Virus record (IMG/VR): IMGVR_UViG_3300046558_000104
Span: 1 to 29,854 of that record
From: a virus
DNA length: 29,854 nt
Reading direction: 5' to 3' (one strand)
In this document: positions 7,289 to 14,095 of the stretch, in pieces
Layout: each line of letters starts with the position of its first letter
Position numbering within the stretch: the stretch's first letter is position 1
Notes under the pieces: model-generated
The model's database searches: none
Told to the model about the DNA's origin: nothing
What the model saw: only the letters and a program-made list of their open reading frames with translations
Translations under genes and position numbers: made by a program

Positions 7289-7358
7289 GTTGGGTAGAGA
7301 AACTCTTGGTATGCTGTAAGGTCCACAGAGGCGAAGTGTATGCCGATGTGGTGGTATT

Positions 7359-7378
7359 CAAATGTTGAAGCTCTAGGC
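7359..7378 (-). promoter_or_regulatory. Possible degenerate third copy of the phage promoter repeat
   Basis: On the minus strand this stretch begins GCCTAGA and later has ACA and TTG at the same spacing as the repeat at 7505-7522; about 13 of 20 positions agree by eye. It lies about 70 bases upstream of the ssDNA-binding protein gene. It also contains a GAAGC-CTAGA-GCTTC hairpin. Confidence 0.25.
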
Positions 7379-7429
7379 TTCTGAGAGGCGCTGAAGGGTG
7401 AGAGCGACTTTCAGGAACTTAAAGGGGCT

Positions 7430-7467
7430 TAAAGGGAAACCGCCCGAAACCTGGAGGCTCCGAGCGG
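7430..7467 (-). terminator. Probable terminator downstream of the RNA polymerase gene
   Basis: On the minus strand CCGCTCG (7467-7461) pairs with CGGGCGG (7446-7440) over 7 base pairs, one a G-U, around a 14-base loop, and TTTCCCTTT follows. The interrupted T-run suggests partial termination, which could lower read-through from the polymerase gene into the ssDNA-binding protein gene. Confidence 0.5.
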
Positions 7468-7504
7468 CTGGCGACGGTTGTTCTTAAGTTGGGGATAATT
7501 ACCA

Positions 7505-7522
7505 ATTGTGCCGTTTCTAGGC
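7505..7522 (-). promoter_or_regulatory. Candidate phage RNA polymerase promoter, copy 2
   Basis: GCCTAGAAACGGCACAAT on the minus strand is identical over 18 bases to the copy at 10161-10178. It spans the stop codon of the RNA polymerase gene and faces the ssDNA-binding protein and replication genes. Length, orientation and position fit a T7-type promoter, but no start site is shown. Confidence 0.5.
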
Positions 7523-10129
7523 AAATGCGTACATGCTTTCCCGCACCAAATTCAGGTCCAAATCGCCCTTAACGGGCACGGGCGGCAACTTCTCAATCCC
7601 CTCGTCCGAAAGGACACTCCGTGCATAGCGGTCCAGCTCCTCCAAGGGGCAATAGGTCTCATAGCAGCTAATGAACGCCTCGCGGATGATGCGGCTGAAC
7701 GCTGCCATATTGCCTGCGTGGGTCCCGAAGCTGTCATGGATCATCGCGAAGTGCCGGATGCCCTCAGCGTGCGCCATGGCCACAGAGCGCTGAAGGTGCG
7801 CACCGTCCATGGAGTGGATGACGTTCGGGGAGGACGCTGAGCGCATCCGCTTCTTTTCGACGCGCTTGGTGGGGGCTTCTCGTACCAGGACCCTCACGCG
7901 TGCCAGCACATCCCCACTATCAAGTAATTTGTCGTGCGAATTCGGCACCGTGAGTTTGCGATTATACAGCCAGAATTCCACCTGTTTACTGGTGTACTCA
8001 CTGTAGCGTTGGACCACGGGCATACCGGTCTGGGTCCGCCAGATGAGTGATAAGCTCTCATGCGCCAGCACAGCGGCAACGCTCTGTATCCATCCGGCCG
8101 CTTCATCCGCCTTGGGCGCCACGGACACCACAGCGTCGAAGGTCGCATTGGCCATCCGATGGGCGCAGCTATAGCCGCCGTCGAGCATCAGGGACTTTTC
8201 GCCCGTCTCCTTGTTCTCCCGCTCTGCCAGGATCGCATAAGGGTGCCGGGACAGCTCGCCCATAGAGACCTTATCGGCGATCGGCCGCATCGTGTCCTCT
8301 AAGTGCTGATCGCGCATTCCGAACCTTGCCGATCCGTAGAAGTAGGTCATGACGTTACGCTTCACCTCTGAGCGCCCAAAGCCGTTATGGAGGATGATGG
8401 AGGCGATACGGCCATCATGGGACAGCGGGTCGGCGGCAAGGTCCTGAAGGCGCGGTACGGCCGCATCAGCCACGACCTGATAGATATCGCCCACGGTGTC
8501 GCGCGGCGTCAGGTTGACGTGGTGCGCTTCCTCCGCAGAGCGCGTAATGGCCGAATAGTGCTGAAGGCCCGAACAGGACCCATCGGCCGCAATGGCGATC
8601 GTGGAATGGAAGTCAGGCGAGAAGTTCGACCGCATCCATTCGTCATATTCGAAGCAGGCCTGGAGGAAACAGAACGGGCTGTCCGCTTGCGACCAGTAGT
8701 CATAGGTGCCTTCAGGATCGCGAGCGCACATGAGGATGTCCAGCTCGTTGGCACGGACCCAGGCGATGCGGTCGGGAAATGGTGCCTTTGAGGCCTTGCG
8801 GCCGTCAGGCGTCTTGAAGTCCCCGCAGTTCGCGAGGTGGATCATGAGCCAGTCGCCGCCATCAGGTCCTAAGGGAACCGCGTCCGCGAAATGGAACAAG
8901 GCCTTCATATGGTCGGAGCGCTGGTGATTGAAATGGGGGACGGCATAGACGCGACCCCGGAAGTCCAAGCTATGAGGGAGATAGAAGGCCTCATGCTCCG
9001 ACAGGAACTCAGCGAGCCCGACGTCCTCAGCGAACACCTTGCCATCTACGGCCGCTCCGGCCCTAATGTCCTTCACGGCCTTGCGGGAACGGGAAAGGGC
9101 TGAGCGCTTCGCTGGGTCCATTGCGGCCCACTCGTCTGGGGAGAGCTTTTCGACGGGCTCAGGGAGTTGAGAGGCCGGGAAGGACTTGGACGGGCGCAGC
9201 CCTTCCTCTCGGCACCAATTCACCATCGCGAGTACGCGGGTGTCGATCGCCCACCGGGTCTCCTGGATCGCGTTGACGGCGTCGAGGACCTCTTGCATCG
9301 ATCCGTCAGCGATGGCGGCCTTCAGGAGCTTCTTGTGCTCAGAGCTAAAGGTGCGGACCAGCGGCACCAGCTTTGAGAGCCGGACGTCGTGGTAGCAACC
9401 TGAGTGCAGCGCAGTCCAAGGGCGCGGCGGGACTATCATGGGCTGGAAGGGCGGACGGGCGAAAGCGAGCGCTTCGGACATTTCGTGCATCTCCGCGACA
9501 GCTTCATCCGTAAGCTGGACGACGACCTGTCGACTCTTTTGTGTCTCCTGATAGAAGAGGCCTTTGAGGGCTAGCAGGGCGATACCTAACAACGACTGCC
9601 CCACGCCTGCCCGTGTGGGCATAGACCATCCCAAGTCCACGTCCGCCATGGCCGCAAGGTGCCGGTGCGTGTCTTCGATCGTGGCGTCTGTCGCGCCGCG
9701 ATCGGTTAGAGTCTTAATGCGCTTGGCGGCCTTAGGGTCCGCTTCGGAGAGTGCGTCCGCCTCCAGCTCCGCTTGGACGGCGAATCCTATCGATGTGATG
9801 ATATTGACGACCAAGCCGCCCTTAGGCAGCTCACGGAACATGCGGGCCAGAGTGATGAAGGCCAGCTTGTCGGCGTCGAGAAGCGCAATTGCCTTGTAGC
9901 CTGAGGGCTTCCGCCCCTTCCCGCTGTTTGCGCAGTCCTCAGTCCACTTTCGGATGGCGGCGCCAAGGATCGGAACAGCCCCCCTAATCATCTTGGCGAC
10001 GTCGTCGCGCCGATCGAAGCCCTCGCGCTTCGCGATTTTTTCCTGCTTCTCAAAATAGCGCTTGGCGCCCACAGTCAGCGAGGCGTCCTCAAAGTCACGC
10101 TGGGAGTCCAGGAGTGATTTTTCGTACAT
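7517..10129 (-). CDS. T7-like single-subunit DNA-dependent RNA polymerase
   Basis: The phage-encoded polymerase (870 aa; T7 is 883) would transcribe phage promoters. The conserved block LDFRGRVYAVPHFN is at about 388-401. Motif A has D516 in ADGSCSGLQHYSA. Motif B has K590 and Y598 with the T7 spacing (K-x7-Y-G), followed by FGMRDQHLEDT. Motif C has HDSFGTH with D799. The last residues YAFA match the hydrophobic foot (FAFA) of T7 polymerase. ATG at 10129 has AGGAG seven bases upstream. The gene follows a terminator and a candidate promoter repeat, and a second copy of the repeat lies over its stop. All catalytic residues are present. Confidence 0.97.
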   Translation of the reverse strand: MYEKSLLDSQRDFEDASLTVGAKRYFEKQEKIAKREGFDRRDDVAKMIRGAVPILGAAIRKWTEDCANSGKGRKPSGYKAIALLDADKLAFITLARMFRELPKGGLVVNIITSIGFAVQAELEADALSEADPKAAKRIKTLTDRGATDATIEDTHRHLAAMADVDLGWSMPTRAGVGQSLLGIALLALKGLFYQETQKSRQVVVQLTDEAVAEMHEMSEALAFARPPFQPMIVPPRPWTALHSGCYHDVRLSKLVPLVRTFSSEHKKLLKAAIADGSMQEVLDAVNAIQETRWAIDTRVLAMVNWCREEGLRPSKSFPASQLPEPVEKLSPDEWAAMDPAKRSALSRSRKAVKDIRAGAAVDGKVFAEDVGLAEFLSEHEAFYLPHSLDFRGRVYAVPHFNHQRSDHMKALFHFADAVPLGPDGGDWLMIHLANCGDFKTPDGRKASKAPFPDRIAWVRANELDILMCARDPEGTYDYWSQADSPFCFLQACFEYDEWMRSNFSPDFHSTIAIAADGSCSGLQHYSAITRSAEEAHHVNLTPRDTVGDIYQVVADAAVPRLQDLAADPLSHDGRIASIILHNGFGRSEVKRNVMTYFYGSARFGMRDQHLEDTMRPIADKVSMGELSRHPYAILAERENKETGEKSLMLDGGYSCAHRMANATFDAVVSVAPKADEAAGWIQSVAAVLAHESLSLIWRTQTGMPVVQRYSEYTSKQVEFWLYNRKLTVPNSHDKLLDSGDVLARVRVLVREAPTKRVEKKRMRSASSPNVIHSMDGAHLQRSVAMAHAEGIRHFAMIHDSFGTHAGNMAAFSRIIREAFISCYETYCPLEELDRYARSVLSDEGIEKLPPVPVKGDLDLNLVRESMYAFA

Positions 10130-10160
10130 GTGGCGTCTCCTCTTTTGGATTTATACTGCG

Positions 10161-10178
10161 ATTGTGCCGTTTCTAGGC
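10161..10178 (-). promoter_or_regulatory. Candidate phage RNA polymerase promoter, copy 1
   Basis: This is the upstream copy of the 18-base repeat, 31 bases before the RNA polymerase start. On the minus strand it is followed by CGCAGTATAAATCC, which could also hold a host -10 box (TATAAA), although no -35 is evident at the right distance. If it is read only by the phage enzyme, a host promoter elsewhere must start the cycle. Confidence 0.5.
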
Positions 10179-10201
10179 GAGTGATTCGGCATCTGCAAGA
10201 G

Positions 10202-10240
10202 ACAAAAAGAGAGCCCCGGACGGTTCCCCACCCGGAGCTC
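10202..10240 (-). terminator. Strong terminator between integrase/attP and RNA polymerase
   Basis: On the minus strand GAGCTCCGG (10240-10232) pairs with CCGGGGCTC (10219-10211) over 9 base pairs with one G-U, then TCTTTTTG follows. It ends the regulator-integrase transcript and lies between the tRNA-derived core and the RNA polymerase gene. Confidence 0.75.
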
Positions 10241-10345
10241 AAAAACGCCTACCTATTTCGGATTGATAACGGGCGGCAAAACATCAGGTTTTATGCCGAT
10301 TGCAGATATTGCACAATCGGAATATACTGCACACTTGGTAACAAT

Positions 10346-10385
10346 AACCTAAATCTGGCGCGTCTACCAGTTTCGCCACGCCCGC
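10346..10385 (-). other. Presumed attP core: 5' half of a tRNA-Leu(TAG) gene
   Basis: The minus strand reads as the first 40 bases of a tRNA-Leu gene: the acceptor strand GCGGGCG, a D-arm with GAAACTGGTAGAC, the 5' anticodon stem and the loop TTTAGGT with anticodon TAG. The similarity stops inside the anticodon arm, where ATTGTTACC replaces the expected 3' stem. It begins 34 bases beyond the integrase stop. A partial tRNA gene beside a tyrosine integrase is the usual sign of an attachment site. The cyanophage P-SSP7 carries a comparable integrase with a 42-base tRNA-Leu match. Confidence 0.8.
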
Positions 10386-10418
10386 ACGCTTTTCGGCCAG
10401 TTGCGGGCCCCTAACAGG

Positions 10419-11522
10419 TCAAACGGCAGACGTAAAGGGCCCCGTTGCCCCTCCGGTGGGGGATGCGTGGGGGATGGCGAAGGGCGCAGAAATCTGCGGT
10501 TTTTGCCCGTTGCCTCCCTCAAAATTCCCCACCCTTATCAACGCTTCCTCCAGATTTTGCGGCTTCACATGCGCATAACGCATGGTCGTTTCGATCCTCT
10601 TGTGGCCCATCCACTCCTTTATGACAAATATATTTATGCCCGCGTCCACCATACGGGTGGCCCGAGTGTGGCGCGTGACGTGGAAAACGAACTCGTTATC
10701 ATGCTCCAGCCCCATTCGCTTCTTGGCCCGCTCCCACCACGAACGCAGATTGCGCCGAGTCGGCATCGTTCCTGTGGCCACCAAGTCGGTAAGCATTTCG
10801 GTCGTGGCGGGGCTCATAGGAACGGTGCGGGGCGTGTCGGTCTTCGTCTCCCATAGGTGAAGGCGGTTGCCGTTTATCTGCCCCTTCTCAACCGTGAGTA
10901 TCTCATCCCGGCGACACCCGGTTTCGATCGCGACCTTAACGACCTTCCAGACATTGTCCGGGAGATACTCGGAGAGCTGATCTTCTTCCGCCTCTGTGAT
11001 CCAGCGGATTCGACCGACAGCCTCCTTACGCCACCCAAAGTCTATCACGTCCTTGATGGCGATCGACCGATACCCCCTGCCCTTTGCCCACACGAGAAAC
11101 GAACGGAGGTGAGAGATATATCGGTTGATGGTCCCGTCAGCGAGCTTGCGGCGCTTGAGGTGCGTTATGACCTTATCGACCTCAAGCGTCCCCACGTCGT
11201 CTAGAAGGGTGTTCTTGCCCAGGATGCGGGACACTGTTTCGATGTGGGCCCAGCAGTCCTTCTCGCTGCTGAGGCCGTCCCACAGCTTCCCTTGGGCCTT
11301 GGGGACCACCGTAGCGAACGTGTGGACGTCTGGGGCACCGATGATCGGCTTAGAGGCGTCAACGTCCTCTCCGCGTTCCCAAGCGGCGAGAATGGCACCT
11401 TCGTCCTCCTCCGCCTGCTTAAAAGTGTCCCAGCGCTTGCGATACCGCTTTCCGCCTTTTTGGAGCTCAACTCGAAAACGGCCGGTGAGCTTCCCGCTCT
11501 TTTTGTCGGGATATATTGCCAT
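10419..11522 (-). CDS. int: Tyrosine-type site-specific integrase
   Basis: This enzyme (367 aa) should recombine attP with the host tRNA-Leu gene. An N-terminal arm-binding-like region (YPDKKSGKLTGRFRV) precedes a SAM-like core-binding domain at about 65-150. The catalytic domain has the full set: R204 (TGCRRDE), K227, H281 and R284 (HVTRHT), H307 (MGH) and the nucleophile Y316 (RYAH). A 40-residue Gly/Pro-rich tail follows and has no obvious role. ATG at 11522 has GGAG nine bases upstream, inside the codons just before the regulator's stop, so the two genes are coupled. The attP core and a terminator lie directly downstream. Confidence 0.97.
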   Translation of the reverse strand: MAIYPDKKSGKLTGRFRVELQKGGKRYRKRWDTFKQAEEDEGAILAAWERGEDVDASKPIIGAPDVHTFATVVPKAQGKLWDGLSSEKDCWAHIETVSRILGKNTLLDDVGTLEVDKVITHLKRRKLADGTINRYISHLRSFLVWAKGRGYRSIAIKDVIDFGWRKEAVGRIRWITEAEEDQLSEYLPDNVWKVVKVAIETGCRRDEILTVEKGQINGNRLHLWETKTDTPRTVPMSPATTEMLTDLVATGTMPTRRNLRSWWERAKKRMGLEHDNEFVFHVTRHTRATRMVDAGINIFVIKEWMGHKRIETTMRYAHVKPQNLEEALIRVGNFEGGNGQKPQISAPFAIPHASPTGGATGPFTSAV

Positions 11523-11525
11523 GAG

Positions 11526-11891
11526 TTACTCCATGATATCGATCAGTTGCTTGAGGAAGAGGCGACCACGCGGCGTCACCAAGTAGAAGATGCTGCGGAG
11601 GTCCTCCGGGTCCTCGCGACGCTCGATGAGCCCGTATCCCGGCGTCTTGTCCCGTAGCTTCGCGCCCAGGTCCGAAAGATGCCTGGAGGCAGTCGTCGGA
11701 CTAGCGCCGATCAGGTCAGCAATCTGCTTGACTGAGCTGCCCTCGTTCCGCGCCACAACGAGGAATGTCTGCAATATTTGGGCAGGAATGGACTCCTTCA
11801 ACTGCGACCGTGCGAGCGTCAGAGCCCGTTCAAGCTTCAGTATTCCCGCGAAATCTGCGTCATTCTTGTTCGCCATGCTTTTCCCTTTCAT
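11526..11891 (-). CDS. MarR-like winged-helix regulator, probable lysogeny control gene
   Basis: The protein (about 121 aa) has a MarR-type layout: a dimerising N-terminal helix, a first helix with PAQILQTFLVVA, a helix-turn-helix SVKQIADLIGASPTTASRHL, then a wing with GLIERREDPEDLRS and a C-terminal helix VTPRGRLFLKQL. The start is uncertain. ATG 11891 has GGAG nine bases upstream, ATG 11876 has AGGGA, and ATG 11939 lies inside the possible promoter and is unlikely. It is the first gene of a two-gene unit with the integrase. No CI-like or Cro-like repressor is seen in the window, so this is the best candidate for controlling integration or lysogeny. Confidence 0.8.
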   Translation of the reverse strand: MKGKSMANKNDADFAGILKLERALTLARSQLKESIPAQILQTFLVVARNEGSSVKQIADLIGASPTTASRHLSDLGAKLRDKTPGYGLIERREDPEDLRSIFYLVTPRGRLFLKQLIDIME

Positions 11892-11896
11892 GGTTT

Positions 11897-11962
11897 CTAA
11901 CTCCGTATGCAGAATGTCTACAATCGGTATTAGTTCCATATCAGGCAGAACGGAGAAGTCAA
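11897..11962 (-). promoter_or_regulatory. Possible host promoter and operator of the regulator-integrase unit
   Basis: On the minus strand TTGACT (11962-11957) is followed after 16 bases by TATGGA (11940-11935), a good -35 with a weak -10. Just downstream, CTAATACCG (11933-11925) and CGGAGTTAG (11905-11897) form an imperfect inverted repeat, 7 of 9 matching, 28 bases centre to centre. A MarR-like protein could bind it to control its own gene. Confidence 0.3.
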
Positions 11963-11973
11963 ACAGCGTAGCG

Positions 11974-12011
11974 AAAAAAGCCCCCACACCTTCGGGAGGC
12001 ATAGGGGCTTT
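11974..12011 (-). terminator. Strong terminator at the end of the late block
   Basis: On the minus strand AAGCCCC pairs with GGGGGCTT across a stem extended by weaker inner pairs around TCCCGAA, and TTTTTT follows. It lies just after the stop of the holin-like gene and separates late transcription from the regulator-integrase unit. Confidence 0.85.
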
Positions 12012-12016
12012 GGGGC

Positions 12017-12277
12017 TCAGAAGAGCGAGAGGAGCTTGTCGCCGAAAAGCGACGCAACGGTAGCGAGACCACCGCCAAGGCCCGCAAGCATGGCCATCCG
12101 GGTCTTATTGCGGACTGCGTCATTCTCCAGGGCGACGATTCGCGCCTCGTGGTTGTCCTGTCGGACCTCGACGGCTTCGACCTTTTCGGACGAGGCGTCC
12201 ATCTTGGTCTCAATGCGGACGAGTCGCTCCCTCATTTCGATCATGAGGGTTACTGGGGTGATGTCAGGGACGTTCAT
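12017..12277 (-). CDS. Holin-like small membrane protein (XhlA-like)
   Basis: The protein (86 aa) has an N-terminal amphipathic coiled-coil region with heptad spacing (RERLVRIETKMDASSEKVEAV) and one C-terminal membrane segment (MAMLAGLGGGLATVASLF) ending in KLLSLF. This layout matches XhlA/hemolysin-type phage proteins and small class II or III holin-like proteins. It is the last gene of the late block, a fitting place for a lysis-timing gene, and would release the lysozyme encoded at 5657-6160. The start overlaps the stop of the preceding 63-residue gene. It could also be an accessory lysis protein rather than the holin itself. Confidence 0.7.
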   Translation of the reverse strand: MNVPDITPVTLMIEMRERLVRIETKMDASSEKVEAVEVRQDNHEARIVALENDAVRNKTRMAMLAGLGGGLATVASLFGDKLLSLF

Positions 12278-12465
12278 TCATTCGGATCGATGGAGGATTG
12301 GAGGGTCGGCGAAAAGCGCCGCCGTTTCCGGGAAGGATCGGGGGCCGGAGGGTCCGAGGCACGGTAAAGGACCTCAAGCGTCACAGTGGACGCAATGGCC
12401 CTAGGGTCCGTACCGGCCGATAGGACCTCCAGGGAGACCGCTGGGGCTCGATATTCGTTGGCCAC
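12274..12465 (-). CDS. Small protein (63 aa) with two LEVL motifs
   Basis: The gene starts with GTG at 12465, overlapping the stop of the upstream structural gene (TAGTG), and ends overlapping the holin-like start, so it is translated as part of the late chain. The protein contains AVSLEVLSAG and TVTLEVLYRA, two similar strand motifs about 17 residues apart. Comparable V-x-LxVEVL repeats occur at the ends of some phage tail or fibre proteins. It may be a small structural part or a detached tail of the 374-residue reading frame next to it. No function is known to me. Confidence 0.65.
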   Translation of the reverse strand: MANEYRAPAVSLEVLSAGTDPRAIASTVTLEVLYRASDPPAPDPSRKRRRFSPTLQSSIDPNE

Positions 12466-13526
12466 TAGGCGGCGACCTCAAGTTCCCAAGAGGCCCCTGC
12501 AAGGCCCGCAACGGTCCAGGGGAGCCCCGTGGACGGATCGACCTCCGAGGTGACGTCGAGGCGCGTCATGGCCGTGGGGATGCTGTACGCTGCGGAAGCG
12601 ACAGAGGACCCAGACGACTTCAGGCGGGCGATGACGGAGCGGTCTGCGGTGTCGGACTTCGAGACCCAAGCGCGGGCGCTAACGGCCGAAATGCCCTTGA
12701 GGCCCACAGGGTCCTGGAAGCCCAGTTCGGCCTTATTGCCCACGGCGCTGCCTGCGATGTAGTCGCCGGTGTTGATGGGCGTCTCGTCCACACAGGCCGC
12801 CAAGGACGTTCCAGTGGAAGGGACGAACCCTGAGGTGCTCACGTCGGCATTGGGGAAATAGACGCCCACGCGGCGATGCTCGCTGACATTGGGGTCCGAG
12901 TCGAACCAAATGTTCCCGATGTGCGGGAAGTAGTTGGTCAGGTCGGTGCCGCAGTAGAAGCCGTCGATCGCAGAGACGCTCCCGAGCTGGGTGTTCGTGT
13001 CCCAGATATTCAAGACGATCTTGTTGTCCAAGATTACCTTGAGGCGCCCTGCCCCGCTGTTGGAAATCACGTACTGCACGGTCAGGAAGTAGTGAAGGCC
13101 GGGGGTGATGGGGCCGAACTCTCCCAGCTTGGTCCCTGAGGGGGCGCTACGGATACCGGCCTGAAGGCGAACTTCGATCATGCCGTTGTTGCGCAGACAG
13201 AAGACCAGGGCCCCTTGGGTGCCCCAGTTGCGAGCCGCGCCGTTGCGGTAGGAGAGAGCGAAGGTCGGCTGACCCGCAGCTCCGGCGAACCCTTCGATCA
13301 TGAAGTTGAACCCGAAGCTCATTGCGCTGATCGGAGCGAACTCGCGGACCATCGCTGTGTAGCTGAAGGAGGTTGCGGGATACAGGCGGGCCATCCGGCC
13401 ATAGGCGGTGTCCACGAAGGTAACTTCGCCGCTATAGGCCGTCTCAATGGACCAAATGGTCGCCAAGGCAGTAGAGGCCCGGTTGCCCGGATAGTTCGAC
13501 AGTCCGTCATACCAAAGGACGCTCAT
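12465..13526 (-). CDS. Phage structural protein with a lectin-like (concanavalin-fold) domain
   Basis: The protein (353 aa) starts at ATG 13526, one base after the stop of the collagen-like gene (TGATATG). It is rich in beta strands and aromatic residues; RLKVILDNKIVLNIWDT and GIRSAPSGTKLGEFGPI resemble concanavalin-A-like lectin domains of phage tail proteins. The C-terminal 100 residues (GISAVSARAWVSK, SSVASAAYSIP) look like a further beta domain. It follows the adaptor and collagen-like genes and is probably exposed on the virion, perhaps as a receptor-binding or decoration protein. The lectin fold is an inference from strand pattern and context. Confidence 0.65.
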   Translation of the reverse strand: MSVLWYDGLSNYPGNRASTALATIWSIETAYSGEVTFVDTAYGRMARLYPATSFSYTAMVREFAPISAMSFGFNFMIEGFAGAAGQPTFALSYRNGAARNWGTQGALVFCLRNNGMIEVRLQAGIRSAPSGTKLGEFGPITPGLHYFLTVQYVISNSGAGRLKVILDNKIVLNIWDTNTQLGSVSAIDGFYCGTDLTNYFPHIGNIWFDSDPNVSEHRRVGVYFPNADVSTSGFVPSTGTSLAACVDETPINTGDYIAGSAVGNKAELGFQDPVGLKGISAVSARAWVSKSDTADRSVIARLKSSGSSVASAAYSIPTAMTRLDVTSEVDPSTGLPWTVAGLAGASWELEVAA

Positions 13527-13527
13527 A

Positions 13528-14094
13528 TCAGGCGCCCGCCAAGGTAACGACGAGGTTCGACACGAAGTTGTCCGCCGTGGCCGGTGCAACGATCGCGAGG
13601 ACCTGTCCGGTAGCTACGGAGACCGAAAGGCCCCCAACGGACGCAAAGGTCGCTACGCCTGCCGTGCTGAAGGTGATCGTTCCAACCTCAACGCCCGTGC
13701 GGCGGATCGACAGGACATAGGGCGCCGAAGGGAAACCCTCCGCGTATCCCTGAGAGCCCGCAAAGTTCGCCGGGAACGTGATGTCCCTATCAGCGATAGC
13801 GAGGGCCAGCGTCTCGGAGGCCGTAGGCGCATAGGTGGCGAACATCGGGAGCTTAAAGAGCGTGGCGCCCTGAAGGCCCTGCGGCCCCTGCTCTCCCTGA
13901 GCGCCGGTGTCGCCCTTGTCGCCCTTGAGGCCACGAGGTCCCGTATTGCCCTGCTCGCCCTTAGCGCCGGGGAGCCCTGGAGCGCCGGTAGGGCCTGCGG
14001 GTCCTTGGGCTCCGGTAGCGCCGGTGTCGCCTTTAGGACCACGGAGGGACGCTACGCCACCCGTGTAGAATGAAGTTTGTGTGAAATCTGCCAT
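13528..14094 (-). CDS. Collagen-like virion protein (188 aa)
   Basis: After a 20-residue N-terminal segment the protein has about 18 Gly-X-Y triplets ([16 protein letters not shown] and onward) at residues 20-73, then a 115-residue beta-rich C-terminal domain. Collagen-like triplets in phages form trimeric stalks in tail or head fibres. The C-terminal domain ([26 protein letters not shown]-like strands) would start trimerisation or form the tip. It lies between the adaptor and the lectin-like gene with one base between stop and start. The DNA of this stretch is repetitive because of the triplets. Confidence 0.85.
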   Translation of the reverse strand: MADFTQTSFYTGGVASLRGPKGDTGATGAQGPAGPTGAPGLPGAKGEQGNTGPRGLKGDKGDTGAQGEQGPQGLQGATLFKLPMFATYAPTASETLALAIADRDITFPANFAGSQGYAEGFPSAPYVLSIRRTGVEVGTITFSTAGVATFASVGGLSVSVATGQVLAIVAPATADNFVSNLVVTLAGA

Positions 14095-14095
14095 G

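Noticed and set aside
6831-7361. 176-codon minus-strand frame over the ssDNA-binding protein gene
   Set aside because: Shadow of the ssDNA-binding protein gene, rich in Arg and Gln as is usual for shifted GC-rich frames.
10130-10414. 94-codon plus-strand frame in the region between RNA polymerase and integrase
   Set aside because: It covers the promoter repeat, the terminator and the attP core, has no ribosome binding site, and its peptide looks random.
11892-12002. Longer N-terminus for the MarR-like regulator
   Set aside because: It would run back into the late terminator, and the ATG at 11939 lies in the likely promoter; starts with good ribosome binding sites exist at 11891 and 11876.
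13850-14045. Regular repeats that could suggest a CRISPR or tandem array
   Set aside because: The 9-base periodicity is that of Gly-X-Y codons in a collagen-like gene; the same holds for 28265-28440.
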